Assembly (NCBI GenBank): GCA_942490535.1
Contig: CALNXQ010000003.1
Location: 682,001-746,000, forward strand
Reading direction: 5' to 3'
DNA: 64,000 nt
From: JAEINY01 sp942490535
Lineage (GTDB): Bacteria; Bacteroidota; Bacteroidia; Bacteroidales; Marinilabiliaceae
The notes below the pieces were generated by a model that saw only the letters and a program-made list of their open reading frames with translations, searched no databases and had not been told where the DNA came from. This document shows, in pieces, positions 52,788 through 61,219 of the stretch (positions are counted from its first letter, which is position 1; every line of letters starts with the position of its first letter). The position numbers and the translations under genes were made by a program.

Positions 52788-53270
52788 TTATTTAATAAAT
52801 CGACCATCATCCCTCGCGGTTTTATGTTTATGAACATTGTTTTCCAGCCATCCGATTTTGGTAGTAGTTTTTGAATCAAAGTGGGGTACATATGGTTTGA
52901 TATCCACTAATGGCGTTCCATCAAGAATATCCACATCTTCAATGTGCAAGCGATTATCAACCAGTTTTTTTAATCGCACAACAGATAATCCAATGGGATT
53001 TGGCCGCGCCGGACTTCGCGTTGAAAAAACACCATGGGAAATACTGTCCATAAAGGGCTGAACGGTCAATGCCGGTTGTGATATCAAATGGAAATGATAT
53101 AAAAGAATGACATGGGAAAAGCCATCCAGATCTTTTAACCCTTCTGTATATTCGGGAAATAACTCAACGATACCTTCACTGTTTTGAGCACCGCCAGGTT
53201 GAATGGGAGTACCCTCGGCGCTTTGATGGCGCGTATGAATTGTCCCGATTGCTTGATAATGGATATCCAT
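52788..53270 (-). CDS. trmO: TrmO-like tRNA m6t6A37 methyltransferase (TsaA/UPF0066 fold)
   Basis: A 160-aa protein with IGTIHTRH at the start, DLDGFSHVILLYHFH, and the signature GVFSTRSPARPNPIGLSVVRL that shapes the SAM site. TrmO adds the N6-methyl group of m6t6A at position 37 of tRNA-Thr. It is shorter than E. coli TrmO, lacking the C-terminal domain. Similar single-domain proteins in anaerobe metal-cofactor clusters are of uncertain substrate, so the tRNA assignment is by family only. Confidence 0.75.
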   Translation of the reverse strand: MDIHYQAIGTIHTRHQSAEGTPIQPGGAQNSEGIVELFPEYTEGLKDLDGFSHVILLYHFHLISQPALTVQPFMDSISHGVFSTRSPARPNPIGLSVVRLKKLVDNRLHIEDVDILDGTPLVDIKPYVPHFDSKTTTKIGWLENNVHKHKTARDDGRFIK

Positions 53271-53293
53271 CTTTTTAAGCTTTGATTAATAAA

Positions 53294-54109
53294 TTAAAAG
53301 ACAGGCTTTAATGGCCAGGCCGGCTCGGTACATTTTTTATTGATTTGCTCCGACAAGTCCTGAAAAGCTTCAACGATGATCTTATTAGTGGATGCAAATA
53401 CTGTTTGTCCGGTGTCACCCAGCTCACAAACGCCACTTACCATTGGTATCTGTGATAACAGAGGTACTTTCATCTCTGAGGCTAATTGTTGCCCACCACC
53501 TTTACCAAACAACCTGTATTTTTCTTCCGGGTGATTCTCAGGTACGAAGTACGCCATGTTTTCCACAATGCCCAGAATTGGGATATTTACATGGTTAGAG
53601 GTAAACATGTGGGCGGCTTTGCGGCCATCGGCCACAGCTACTTGCTGAGGTGTAATCACAATAATAGCCTTTGACTGAGGAAATTTTTGTGTTACTGTTA
53701 TGGCAATATCCGAGGTACCAGGCGGCATGTCAATAACCAAAAAATCCAAAGCCCCCCAACGGGTATTTTCAATCAGTTGCGTCAGTGCTCCCGAGGCCAT
53801 TGGCCCCCGCCAGATAACGGCATCTTCCTTGTTCATCAAAAATCCTAAAGACATCACTTTGATGCCAAAACGTTCAAGGGGTTCAAAAACTTCCTTTTCC
53901 CCTATATGACCGGCTTTAATTCGCTGACCTTCCAAGCCCATCGCCAGGGGGATGGATGGGCCGAATAAATCAGCATCGAGTAGGCCGGTTTTATACCCGT
54001 TGCGCGACAGGGCTACTGCCAGGTTGGCGGCTACAGTGGTTTTTCCAACACCACCTTTACCAGAGGCTACCAGTAGTATATTCTTGATATGGGGAAATTG
54101 TTTCTTCAT
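53294..54109 (-). CDS. Mrp/NBP35-family P-loop ATPase, second copy
   Basis: A 271-aa protein with VASGKGGVGKTT, DADLFGPSIPLAMGLEG and VIDMPPGTSDIAITV. Like the copy at 47478 it lacks the N-terminal DUF59 domain and the CxxC after IVENMAYF (VPENHPEEKYRLFG). I recall the same replacement in other Bacteroidetes Mrp proteins, so cluster binding, if any, must use other residues. It lies 26 bp after the MinD-ferredoxin genes. Fe-S or metal-cluster transfer is inferred. Confidence 0.9.
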   Translation of the reverse strand: MKKQFPHIKNILLVASGKGGVGKTTVAANLAVALSRNGYKTGLLDADLFGPSIPLAMGLEGQRIKAGHIGEKEVFEPLERFGIKVMSLGFLMNKEDAVIWRGPMASGALTQLIENTRWGALDFLVIDMPPGTSDIAITVTQKFPQSKAIIVITPQQVAVADGRKAAHMFTSNHVNIPILGIVENMAYFVPENHPEEKYRLFGKGGGQQLASEMKVPLLSQIPMVSGVCELGDTGQTVFASTNKIIVEAFQDLSEQINKKCTEPAWPLKPVF

Positions 54110-54135
54110 TGGTTATTCTGTTTTTATCTCTCTTA

Positions 54136-54999
54136 TCATTTTAACTTTTGCCAGGCATGCTCTATGGTCGTCGAAATTTCACAACCCGGATCATATTCCA
54201 CAATGGTCTGACTCTTAATCATGGCTTTCACCATTTTTTTATCGAAAGGAAGTTTGCCCAGTAAGGGAATTTGCTTTTGCCTTAAACGGTTCTCTATCTT
54301 TTGGGCGACTTCAACATTTATATCGTACTTATTAATCAGAGCAAAGGCAGGTATATCGAATATATTGATCAGTTCAATCAGGCGTTCAGCATCATGCCAC
54401 CCTGACTTGGTGGGTTCAATCACTAATAATACCTTATCTGTTCCGGTTATTGCTGAAATAGCAGCACAACCAATCCCGGGCGGACCATCATTAATGATGT
54501 AGTGTGCACCACTTTCGGTTGCTTGCTCTTGACTGGTTTTCCGTACTTGAGTAACCAGCTTGCCAGAGTTTTCCTCGCCGGGTCCCATTTTTGCATGAAC
54601 CAATAGTCCCAGCCGGGTATCGGATACATACCAATAATTATCACTACTCCGTTCCGAACGGATGGCTTTCTCCGGGCACAGTCGCTCACACAACCGGCAC
54701 CCTTCACACTGAAACGGATGTATTTCCAACTCTTTTTCTTGGTTGTAGTGAATGGCATGAAAACGACAGTAATCCATACATAATCCGCATCCAGTACACT
54801 GATTCTTATCAATGGTAGCCACCCAAGCACTGTAGAAGGTATGTTGCTCTTTTATTTCAGGTTGAAGAATCAGATGCAGGTCAGCAGCATCCACGTCACT
54901 GTCACAAAAAACGGCATTTTGTGCAACAGAGGCCAATGCAGCTGTAATACTGGTTTTTCCCGTTCCTCCTTTACCACTTAAAATAGTTATCTCTTTCAT
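54136..54999 (-). CDS. MinD-type ATPase with inserted 2x[4Fe-4S] ferredoxin domain, A
   Basis: A 287-aa protein. The P-loop ILSGKGGTGKTS is at the N terminus, followed at about residues 60-115 by two cluster motifs CTGCGLCMDYC and CEGCRLCERLC. The ATPase core resumes with IINDGPPGIGC. It overlaps its paralogue upstream by 29 bp, so the pair is translationally coupled and probably forms a heterodimer. Such paired proteins are frequent in archaea and strict anaerobes next to NifX-like genes. They look like Nbp35 or nitrogenase iron protein relatives that couple ATP hydrolysis to electron or cluster transfer. The client is unknown. Confidence 0.9.
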   Translation of the reverse strand: MKEITILSGKGGTGKTSITAALASVAQNAVFCDSDVDAADLHLILQPEIKEQHTFYSAWVATIDKNQCTGCGLCMDYCRFHAIHYNQEKELEIHPFQCEGCRLCERLCPEKAIRSERSSDNYWYVSDTRLGLLVHAKMGPGEENSGKLVTQVRKTSQEQATESGAHYIINDGPPGIGCAAISAITGTDKVLLVIEPTKSGWHDAERLIELINIFDIPAFALINKYDINVEVAQKIENRLRQKQIPLLGKLPFDKKMVKAMIKSQTIVEYDPGCEISTTIEHAWQKLK

Positions 55000-55870
55000 A
55001 TATCGTCATCCTCTTTTCCAGTTTTTGAATGATAGCCTGATAATTAGTCTTCATTTTATCCGGCAAATCATCAAGTATGTCGCCTTTGGCATAGCGGGTT
55101 GCATAGGCCTGACTAAATGGAATTTCACCAATCAACTCAATATTTTCCTGATCCAGGTATTTATAAACAGACTCATTACCCAAACCGGCTTTATTGACAA
55201 TGACTCCAAATGGTTTTTGCAGCTCACGTAGTAACTCAACGGTCAGTGATAGATCATGTAACCCGAATGGAGTAGGCTCTGTTACCAGAATTACATAATC
55301 AGCATCTGCGACGGTTTCAACAACCGGACAACTGGTGCCCGGTGGCGCATCATAAATGCCTATTTCATTTGTCGGTGAAACTTCTTTCTTTAATTCCCGG
55401 ATCATCATGGTTTGCATGGCCGAACCTATTTTCAGGCGTCCTTCGACTATGCCATTACCAATCCCCACGTCGAAAATCGTGACCTTTCCAATGGGTTCCG
55501 GTCGCTCTCCTATGGCATTGAATTCGCAGGCATATTGACAGGCTCCGCAGGAGTGACACAAGCTGGGATTGACTTCAGCAAACCCGGCCGGTGGCAGTAC
55601 CACAATGGCATTAAACTCGCAGTAGTCTGCGCATTTCCGACAAAATTGACACTGATCCGTATCAATAACTGGTATTGGTTGTGCAACTTCTTTAATAACT
55701 TGCATTTTATTGGCCGGGAAGAAAAGTACATCATTGGGCTCCTCCACGTCACAGTCAATCAATTGCACCGCTTTACAAAGCTGTTGATGAACCTGGTTAA
55801 ATAAGTTGATCGCCACTGTGGTCTTGCCTGTTCCTCCTTTACCACTGGCTATCGCCACTTTAAAAGCCAT
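54971..55870 (-). CDS. MinD-type ATPase with inserted 2x[4Fe-4S] ferredoxin domain, B
   Basis: A 299-aa paralogue of the downstream gene. P-loop IASGKGGTGKTT, then clusters CQFCRKCADYC and CHSCGACQYAC at about 73-117, and the core segment IYDAPPGTSCPV. A conserved cysteine in the APPGTSC segment is shared with protein A (GPPGIGC) and may contact a bridging cluster. It overlaps the DUF89 gene by 11 bp. Role as for protein A. Confidence 0.9.
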   Translation of the reverse strand: MAFKVAIASGKGGTGKTTVAINLFNQVHQQLCKAVQLIDCDVEEPNDVLFFPANKMQVIKEVAQPIPVIDTDQCQFCRKCADYCEFNAIVVLPPAGFAEVNPSLCHSCGACQYACEFNAIGERPEPIGKVTIFDVGIGNGIVEGRLKIGSAMQTMMIRELKKEVSPTNEIGIYDAPPGTSCPVVETVADADYVILVTEPTPFGLHDLSLTVELLRELQKPFGVIVNKAGLGNESVYKYLDQENIELIGEIPFSQAYATRYAKGDILDDLPDKMKTNYQAIIQKLEKRMTIYERDNYFKW

Positions 55871-56720
55871 ATTCTTTTTGAATTAAATTGGTTACCACCA
55901 TATCGCCATTAGAAACACCTAACTTTTCACTCATCGGTTGACATTTGGCAATCAGCATGAAGTAGAGGTTGGGTTGTTTTCGCTCAAGTAATCCTTCAAA
56001 ATTTCCTTGCCCCTTCGAAATGATCAAATCAGCTTCATCGTAGGCTTCTTTGAACGATTCAGAGCAATATTCCAATAAGGTTGAAGGTGCATCGTATCCA
56101 TTGGTGATCACCGTACAAATTCCATCCATACCCACCTGCTGAGCATCATCTAATGTCACATCATTGATCACCGGCTTTTCTCGCACCACATAGGTGATGC
56201 CGGGGTGATTCAAGGTTTGGATAAACAGTTTGTCAAAAACAATTTCTCCGGCATTATCGCCCAGGTAAAGAATTCTTTTTGCCTGCTTAATTTTTGTGAG
56301 TAGTTCGGTTGTTTGATCAATCGTAAAATCTTTACGACATAAACTATGAATCTGTGATAACAGGTCGTCTTGTACACTATGAGCTCCATAATCAATGATG
56401 TTTCCAACCACTGCTAATTTTGCAGCCATGTGTAGCGGATCGGCCTGTTGTTCAACCATGAGTTTCCAAAAGCTGAATTGATCCAAAAGGAGCTGGTTAG
56501 CCTGGTGTTTTTCCTGCTCATATAAATTGGAATGATTCAGTTTTTCCCTGGCTATTCGATGAATGCGTGTGGCCAGGTATGGCATGGGTAATTCACTTTC
56601 CTTGTTTATCAGGTGCTGAATAGAACTCACAAAGTCATCCGCAACATTTGGGAGTGGATTAAACTTCTTTATAAGCTTTTCAACCGTTCGAATGGCACAA
56701 AAATAACACTCCTGTCTCAT
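55860..56720 (-). CDS. DUF89/ARMT1-like protein
   Basis: A 286-aa protein with an N-terminal MRQECYFCAIRTVEKLI (cysteines C5, C8). The family metal-site segments are ILYLGDNAGEIVFDKLFI, VREKPVINDVTL and ISKGQGNFEGL. DUF89 proteins are metal-dependent phosphatases proposed in metabolite damage control. Bacterial and archaeal members with the CxxC start often sit in clusters like this one. It is coupled to the MinD-ferredoxin genes and starts 1 bp after the NifX-like stop. Its substrate in this setting is not known. Confidence 0.88.
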   Translation of the reverse strand: MRQECYFCAIRTVEKLIKKFNPLPNVADDFVSSIQHLINKESELPMPYLATRIHRIAREKLNHSNLYEQEKHQANQLLLDQFSFWKLMVEQQADPLHMAAKLAVVGNIIDYGAHSVQDDLLSQIHSLCRKDFTIDQTTELLTKIKQAKRILYLGDNAGEIVFDKLFIQTLNHPGITYVVREKPVINDVTLDDAQQVGMDGICTVITNGYDAPSTLLEYCSESFKEAYDEADLIISKGQGNFEGLLERKQPNLYFMLIAKCQPMSEKLGVSNGDMVVTNLIQKEYGF

Positions 56721-56721
56721 T

Positions 56722-57060
56722 TTAATGATCGCAACAATTAGCTTTAAACTTTATGGTTTTGCTTAAATAACCATCAACCAATGCTTTGGCTTTTAGCTGA
56801 GGAGCTCCAGCAAAAACATTAACCTGATGTTGGTTAAATATTTGGATCGCACCCTGGCCTATGCCTCCTGCAATCACATCAGTAACGCCCTTTTGAATTA
56901 AAAAATGAGGCAATTTACCGGGTTCATGGGGAGGTGAATCAAGCACCTGTTCTTCCATAATGACATTGTTTTTCACTTCCACAATAGTAAAATGGCTGCA
57001 ATGACCAAAATGGTTATCCAATACACCATAGCTGGTTGGTACTACAAATTTTTTTGTCAT
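56722..57060 (-). CDS. NifX/NifB-like domain protein
   Basis: A 112-aa single-domain protein: VVPTSYGVLDNHFGHCSHFTIVEV with the GHCxHF motif, and DVIAGGIGQGAIQIFNQHQVNVFAGA. It ends in a CCDH tail that could hold metal. It belongs to the dinitrogenase iron-molybdenum cofactor biosynthesis family. It lies next to DUF89 and between DUF5320 and the MinD pair. Binding of a metal cluster delivered by those ATPases is inference. Confidence 0.88.
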   Translation of the reverse strand: MTKKFVVPTSYGVLDNHFGHCSHFTIVEVKNNVIMEEQVLDSPPHEPGKLPHFLIQKGVTDVIAGGIGQGAIQIFNQHQVNVFAGAPQLKAKALVDGYLSKTIKFKANCCDH

Positions 57061-57141
57061 ATTATTTTCTTTAAATGGTATTTTACCTGCTACATTTATG
57101 AGCCTCTTTACAGATGAGCTTTTTTGTGGTATGGTGCTTTA

Positions 57142-57324
57142 TTACAGCAGGTGACTTTTCTTTCGATTTCCCTTTCCATTGCCGCCTCCGCTTCTTCTGC
57201 GTAAGCCCAGACCTTTACCCATTTGACCGGACTGATCATTTTGTCCATGCCTCTTACAAAAACCCAATCCTCTGCCTGTTCCTGCTCCATGTCCTTCAGG
57301 CCCTGCTTTGTCTAATTGTGCCAT
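57142..57324 (-). CDS. DUF5320-like glycine-rich small protein, second copy
   Basis: A 60-aa protein starting MAQLDKAGPEGHGAGTGRGL, the same signature as the protein at 46851, with a basic glycine-rich tail (LRRRSGGGNGKGNRKKSH). The overlapping minus-strand frame at 57108-57290 is an alternative reading that lacks the signature. Ten bp separate it from the next NifX-like gene. Function unknown; always with NifX-like partners in this window. Confidence 0.75.
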   Translation of the reverse strand: MAQLDKAGPEGHGAGTGRGLGFCKRHGQNDQSGQMGKGLGLRRRSGGGNGKGNRKKSHLL

Positions 57325-57334
57325 GAGATATGTT

Positions 57335-57652
57335 TTAAGATTTCAGTTTGTTAATAATATCCTGGATGGTTTCATGATCACTTTGGATAATCACCATTTG
57401 GATGTTAAACTTATCAAGCAAATCTTTTGCTTTAGGCCCAAAGTCGCCGGAAATTACTTTTTCGACCCCAAGCTCTACCATTTTCTCAGCAGCTTTCGTT
57501 CCTGCTCCTCCGTTCACTTGAGCTGTTTGGTTTTCAATAAATGTTGCCTGCCCATTATCTTCGTTATATACACAGAAATAGGCTGCTCTACCGAAGCGTT
57601 TGTCAAAAAGAGACTCAAATTTGCTACCTGTTGATGTTATTACTGTTTTCAT
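57335..57652 (-). CDS. NifX/NifB-like domain protein, short form
   Basis: A 105-aa protein: ITSTGSKFESLFDKRFGRAAYFCVY, then GGAGTKAAEKMVELGVEKVISGDFGPKAKDLLDKFNIQMVI. It is the first structural gene after the DUF134 regulator, 4 bp away. One cysteine only (FCVY), so if it binds a cluster the ligands are shared. Family role as for the other NifX-like proteins. Confidence 0.88.
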   Translation of the reverse strand: MKTVITSTGSKFESLFDKRFGRAAYFCVYNEDNGQATFIENQTAQVNGGAGTKAAEKMVELGVEKVISGDFGPKAKDLLDKFNIQMVIIQSDHETIQDIINKLKS

Positions 57653-57656
57653 GATA

Positions 57657-58058
57657 CTATTTTATGGCGTTAACTTCTTTGGATTTACAAATAGGGCATT
57701 GATCTTCTGGTGCTTTAGAAGGTATTGTGAATCGAGCATGACAAGCACCGCATAAAAACCAGTTTCCACTTAATTCAGCATTTCCATAGACTGATTTAAT
57801 TGCCCTTGTTTCCACAAGCGCCTTGGCTATTTTTCTTCGCGCACTTTCATAGATCCTCGCGAAGGTGGGGCGGGAAACACCCATCAGCTTTGATGCTTCA
57901 GCATGGTTCATTAAATCATAATCTGCCAACTTTATTGCCTCGTACTCTTCATATAGTAATTCAACTGGTTCCCCCGATTGCTGATGTGTTCCATAGGGTT
58001 TGTAGCCTTCAAATGCCGGTGGTGCTACCACTTTTCTTAAACTTCTTTTCCTTGGCAT
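57657..58058 (-). CDS. DUF134 DNA-binding regulator with zinc ribbon
   Basis: A 133-aa protein from the ATG at 58058; a longer frame reaches 58127, but its added residues would be encoded by the operator palindromes and look unlike protein. The N-terminal sigma-factor-like HTH is KLADYDLMNHAEASKLMGVSRPTFARIYESAR. The C-terminal zinc ribbon uses CGAC and CPIC. DUF134 proteins lead NifX-like gene sets in many anaerobes and are presumed transcription regulators. Two identical palindromes lie 23-60 bp upstream, which suggests autoregulation of the whole minus-strand set. Confidence 0.88.
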   Translation of the reverse strand: MPRKRSLRKVVAPPAFEGYKPYGTHQQSGEPVELLYEEYEAIKLADYDLMNHAEASKLMGVSRPTFARIYESARRKIAKALVETRAIKSVYGNAELSGNWFLCGACHARFTIPSKAPEDQCPICKSKEVNAIK

Positions 58059-58080
58059 AGAGCTCTTTAAAATTATAAAT

Positions 58081-58118
58081 GAGAATATTCTCGATACAAA
58101 TTTATTGAGAATATTCTC
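58081..58118. promoter_or_regulatory. Two identical palindromic operators upstream of the DUF134 gene
   Basis: GAGAATATTCTC occurs at 58081-58092 and again at 58107-58118 (extended there to TTGAGAATATTCTCAA). Each is a perfect 12-bp palindrome and their centres are 26 bp apart, about two and a half helical turns. I noticed no other copy in the window. They are the obvious candidate sites for the DUF134 protein. Confidence 0.75.
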
Positions 58119-58127
58119 AATATGCAA

Positions 58128-59690
58128 CTATTTTAACTTTTGCTTTTGGGGAAACGCGGTATTCCTCACACGTCAGTCGGCAACAGCTGTGCCAGGCCTT
58201 GGCAGCCTTTATTTCAGGTCTGTTCTTAAAGTAAAATAAACGCTGCAAAGCCAAAGGTGCCCTTTTACCTCATTAACAGCACCCCTATCATCATGGTATA
58301 GCTGCAGTTCCCCGGAAAATTCGAAAAGTGATAACATCTCAAATCTACCGCACCCTCTTAAATCTCATAGTCTAAACTCTAAAAATCTCTAATCTTCATT
58401 GCCGGGCAGCCTGGCACACCTCTTGCGCTCCCTCCTCTTCGTCATGGCAGCCTCCACAGTATTTTTAGCCATTGCCTCCGTTCCTCCGGCAACCACTAAA
58501 AATCCTCCGGCTACCCATATTTGGCTCGCCTGCTGGTCGCTGCGGGCTTCGGCTGATATTGTTTAATTTGCCTCCGCTGCGCTCTGGCTTTTTTCAGCGG
58601 TAGCCTCGTGTAGTTGGCCTGTGCCTGTCAGGCTTTTTGCAGAAAAAGCAAAAATCCCGCCAGCCACATGCCACTACATATGCCAGCCCCCACGGTTCGT
58701 ACCTCACCCTTCCCGGTCTGTCACCCTTGCTCCACTCGCAGTCGGCTCGCGCCTCTCCAGGCCCTGTCCGCAAACCGTTTCGCTCCGCTACACGCTCTTG
58801 CAGCCAGTCCCTTTCGTCTATTTAAATTGATCAGTCCACACATTAATCCTTAAACATTGACCATTCATAATTACCCATGCCAGGCACAAATGAAACTTTC
58901 CCTCCATTTCAATGCCTGTCTACTTTGGCCCATTTACCATTCCGGTAAAGTCCATTTAAGCCTTTTGCTCCCTTTTTTTTAAGGGGAGCTGGCTGATTTA
59001 TCAGACTGAGGGGTATTTTACCAAAAACATCTCTACAAAAAAACAAGCGTGCCGCCGGGCAACCTGCACAAATTAAACACTTATCATTACCCATTAATCA
59101 TTACATCAAACAGTCCGCCGCACCCTTGTAATTCAAACAACCAATATCATTCCTTCCATGCCAACTCCTCAATACATGTAAAAGCATATAAATCGACAAC
59201 AACTTTGATTATATGCAAATACACATAATCATCACATAACGCCATTGTATTTCAACCTATTTCCAGGCACCCAACAACCAGCCAACCAGCCATGACCAGC
59301 CACGATCTCCCATGCACTGAACACTTATTATTTATAACCGGCCTCCAAAATCTACACCGGCCCGGTAACGAGTAAAGGCCGCGCCCTCCGGGTTTCAGCC
59401 GATTTTTTTTGATAAGGTATCGATTCTTCGAATCAAAATAAACCGACCGAAAGCCTTGACTTCGTTTACCGTTCCCGATGAGGTGGATGTTTACGCCGTT
59501 AAAAAAACCAATCCATATAAAACTGAAGAGATGACATGCCAAAAAAAACGCACCATTTTACCCAACTACCTTTAAAATGAGTAAAATAATGCGCATCCCC
59601 GGACTACGAATAATTGACGACTGAGACGAATAGAAAAATATTAATTAGTGTTGGATGTATTAAAAGTTCAAAAGTGTAACCTGCCAACCA
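58128..59690. other. Long non-coding stretch with a GC- and pyrimidine-rich core
   Basis: About 1.56 kb without a supportable gene. The core (about 58380-58830) is much more GC-rich than its surroundings and stop-poor on the plus strand, so three overlapping frames of 62-79 aa stay open at once, which argues against coding. It contains the perfect hairpin GCTTTTT-GCAG-AAAAAGC (58632-58649). The frame 59252-59542 on the minus strand has no family character. The base composition suggests acquired or mobile-element DNA, perhaps with a structured RNA. Confidence 0.45.
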
Positions 59691-59699
59691 TGTTCCGAA

Positions 59700-59884
59700 C
59701 CGCCTTATTGCAATAGCGTTAAGAACGATGAAATGAAGGTGAAGAGAAAGAAAAGTTGTTTGAACGGAGTGAGTTCTTTTCTTTCCACCGTAATGAAATC
59801 GTTTAGCGGCCATTGCAATTGAGCGGGGGCTTTTTGTCTACTTTTCAGCTCGTGGAAAAGTAGAAGCCCGTGCGGCTTGAGCAC
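59700..59884. repeat. Divergent copy of the structured palindromic repeat
   Basis: Same order of parts as P1: outer arm TTGCAATAGCG against CGGCCATTGCAA, central GAAAGAAAAG/CTTTTCTTTC, then hairpin 2 as TCTACTTTTC-AGCTCGTG-GAAAAGTAGA (10-bp perfect stem, 8-nt loop), then the conserved AAGCC-CGTGC-GGCTTGAGCAC tail. Both arms of the outer stem and of hairpin 2 differ from the other copies yet still pair. Confidence 0.85.
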
Positions 59885-59922
59885 TTATATGATAAGTCAA
59901 GTTTTCAATTCATAAAGATTGT

Positions 59923-60429
59923 TCAATGCCAATTAAAAGATTGGCAAAACAATTGGTAATTCCTTTTCCATAGATTCATATCCAATCCCGCACAATAAGG
60001 CTTTTGTTTATCCAGATCACTGTGTTGAAACACTTCTATTTCAGGATACTGTTTCTCCAACCGATGAATTAACCTCAACGAAGCATTCAACTGCTCATGA
60101 GTAAACCGACCGGATTTACCAATTAAACAAATACCTATCGACTGATTGTTAAAACCTCTGACATGAGCCCCCATCTCAGTTCCCGACACCACCGGGTCAT
60201 CATCCAATGGCCGACCGGTCTCAATGGATCCATTAAAATCAGCATGATACAGATTCGCAGCAATCCAACCATTGAGAATCACATAATGATAGCCAATGCC
60301 CGACCAGCCCCGGCCTTGATACCGCTTACCATTTTGAATCACAACCTGTGCCGGTAAGGAGTGCCACTTGGAAATCAAAGCCGCATTCCCAAATGACGAG
60401 TCTGAACAATGGATCACCACCTTTACCAT
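59923..60429 (-). CDS. N-acetylmuramoyl-L-alanine amidase (Amidase_2, T7-lysozyme-like)
   Basis: A 168-aa protein. Zinc ligands can be assigned to His7 (VIHCSDS), His136 (VFQHSDLD) and Cys146 (KPYCAGLD), with the YHYVILNG segment of the family in between. It has no signal peptide, which fits an enzyme released through a holin. The start overlaps the stop of the upstream holin-like gene by 7 bp, so the two are coupled. It cleaves the amide bond between MurNAc and the stem peptide. The cassette resembles phage lysis genes, but no capsid or tail genes are in the window. Confidence 0.9.
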   Translation of the reverse strand: MVKVVIHCSDSSFGNAALISKWHSLPAQVVIQNGKRYQGRGWSGIGYHYVILNGWIAANLYHADFNGSIETGRPLDDDPVVSGTEMGAHVRGFNNQSIGICLIGKSGRFTHEQLNASLRLIHRLEKQYPEIEVFQHSDLDKQKPYCAGLDMNLWKRNYQLFCQSFNWH

Positions 60430-61064
60430 TGGATCGAATTTAAAGATGGATGATTACTTTCCGGATTGTTTGCAATCGAGCTTTGTTGAATAGAAGTAGA
60501 ACTTGACGGAAAAGTCTGATTCCACAACTGCCGGGTACCACGTTTCTCCATGGAACGCCCAACGGCATAAACACCAACCACACCAGCCCAGGCCGCTAAA
60601 AAGGTTTTAAAAATAGCATCCGATCCCTGGATGATATTCAACGCATTCTCCCCCAGTTCCAGCTGATCCAATACAATGTGACGAATACCAAACAGCTCCA
60701 ACAGGATGAAAAGCAAGCCCACATAAATCACTGTAGGCCGGGCCCGCTTGGTGTAGCGATCTCCTTGCTGCAGTTCAGCTACGAGGATATGCTCCTGTGC
60801 CTTTAGCTCTGCCCGGATGGTCTGTTCAATCTCACCCTCTCGTTTCTGGGTGAGTTGCTCCATCTCCGTCAGAAACTGGCGCTGATTCTGACGCTGCTGC
60901 TCTTCAATCCGCTTCAGCTCCAACACAAATGCCCTTTTCTCATCCGGATTGGTAATAAACCGATCCACCACCTCCGACAACGAATCCAGAATATTCGTGC
61001 CGGATCCGCTTAAAAATTCACCGATTCTTTCAATTAATCTCATACCGAAAATTTTAAATGACAA
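60423..61064 (-). CDS. Holin-like protein (3TM holin family)
   Basis: A 213-aa protein. Residues 45-100 form a charged coiled coil (ELKRIEEQQRQNQRQFLTEM). Hydrophobic helices follow at about 108-127 (PTVIYVGLLFILLELFGI) and 150-170 (FKTFLAAWAGVVGVYAVG). This build matches the 3TM holins of gene transfer agents and phages. It is coupled to the amidase gene. A terminator separates it from the next upstream gene. Membrane permeabilisation to release the amidase is inferred. Confidence 0.75.
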   Translation of the reverse strand: MSFKIFGMRLIERIGEFLSGSGTNILDSLSEVVDRFITNPDEKRAFVLELKRIEEQQRQNQRQFLTEMEQLTQKREGEIEQTIRAELKAQEHILVAELQQGDRYTKRARPTVIYVGLLFILLELFGIRHIVLDQLELGENALNIIQGSDAIFKTFLAAWAGVVGVYAVGRSMEKRGTRQLWNQTFPSSSTSIQQSSIANNPESNHPSLNSIQW

Positions 61065-61164
61065 TTAATATGCACTCGCAGTTAATTAAGTCCGGCCATC
61101 GGACTTTCTACTCCGGACTTGTTCCTTCTCCCTTCTGACTACTGCCTAAAAACTACTGACCAAC

Positions 61165-61193
61165 GAAAAAGCCCCCAGACGAATCCAGAGGCT
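61165..61193 (-). terminator. Terminator with TTCG tetraloop
   Basis: On the minus strand AGCCTCTGGA-TTCG-TCTGGGGGCT followed by five T; a 10-bp stem with three wobble pairs. It lies 27 bp after the small membrane-protein gene and upstream of the holin gene. Confidence 0.7.
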
Positions 61194-61219
61194 TCCCATC
61201 ACAAACCACAGCCAAACAC

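Noticed and set aside
57108..57290. Minus-strand 60-aa frame overlapping the DUF5320 gene
   Set aside because: The overlapping frame 57142-57324 has the LDxxGPxGxGxGTG signature and this one does not.
47107..57652. Nitrogenase cofactor genes
   Set aside because: NifX-like domains alone do not indicate nitrogen fixation; no nifH, nifD, nifK or canonical nifB is present.
58614..59542. Frames of 60-96 aa at 58.6-58.85 kb and 59.25-59.54 kb
   Set aside because: The first three overlap in all frames of the same strand, and the last has no family character and spans unrelated-looking intergenic DNA.
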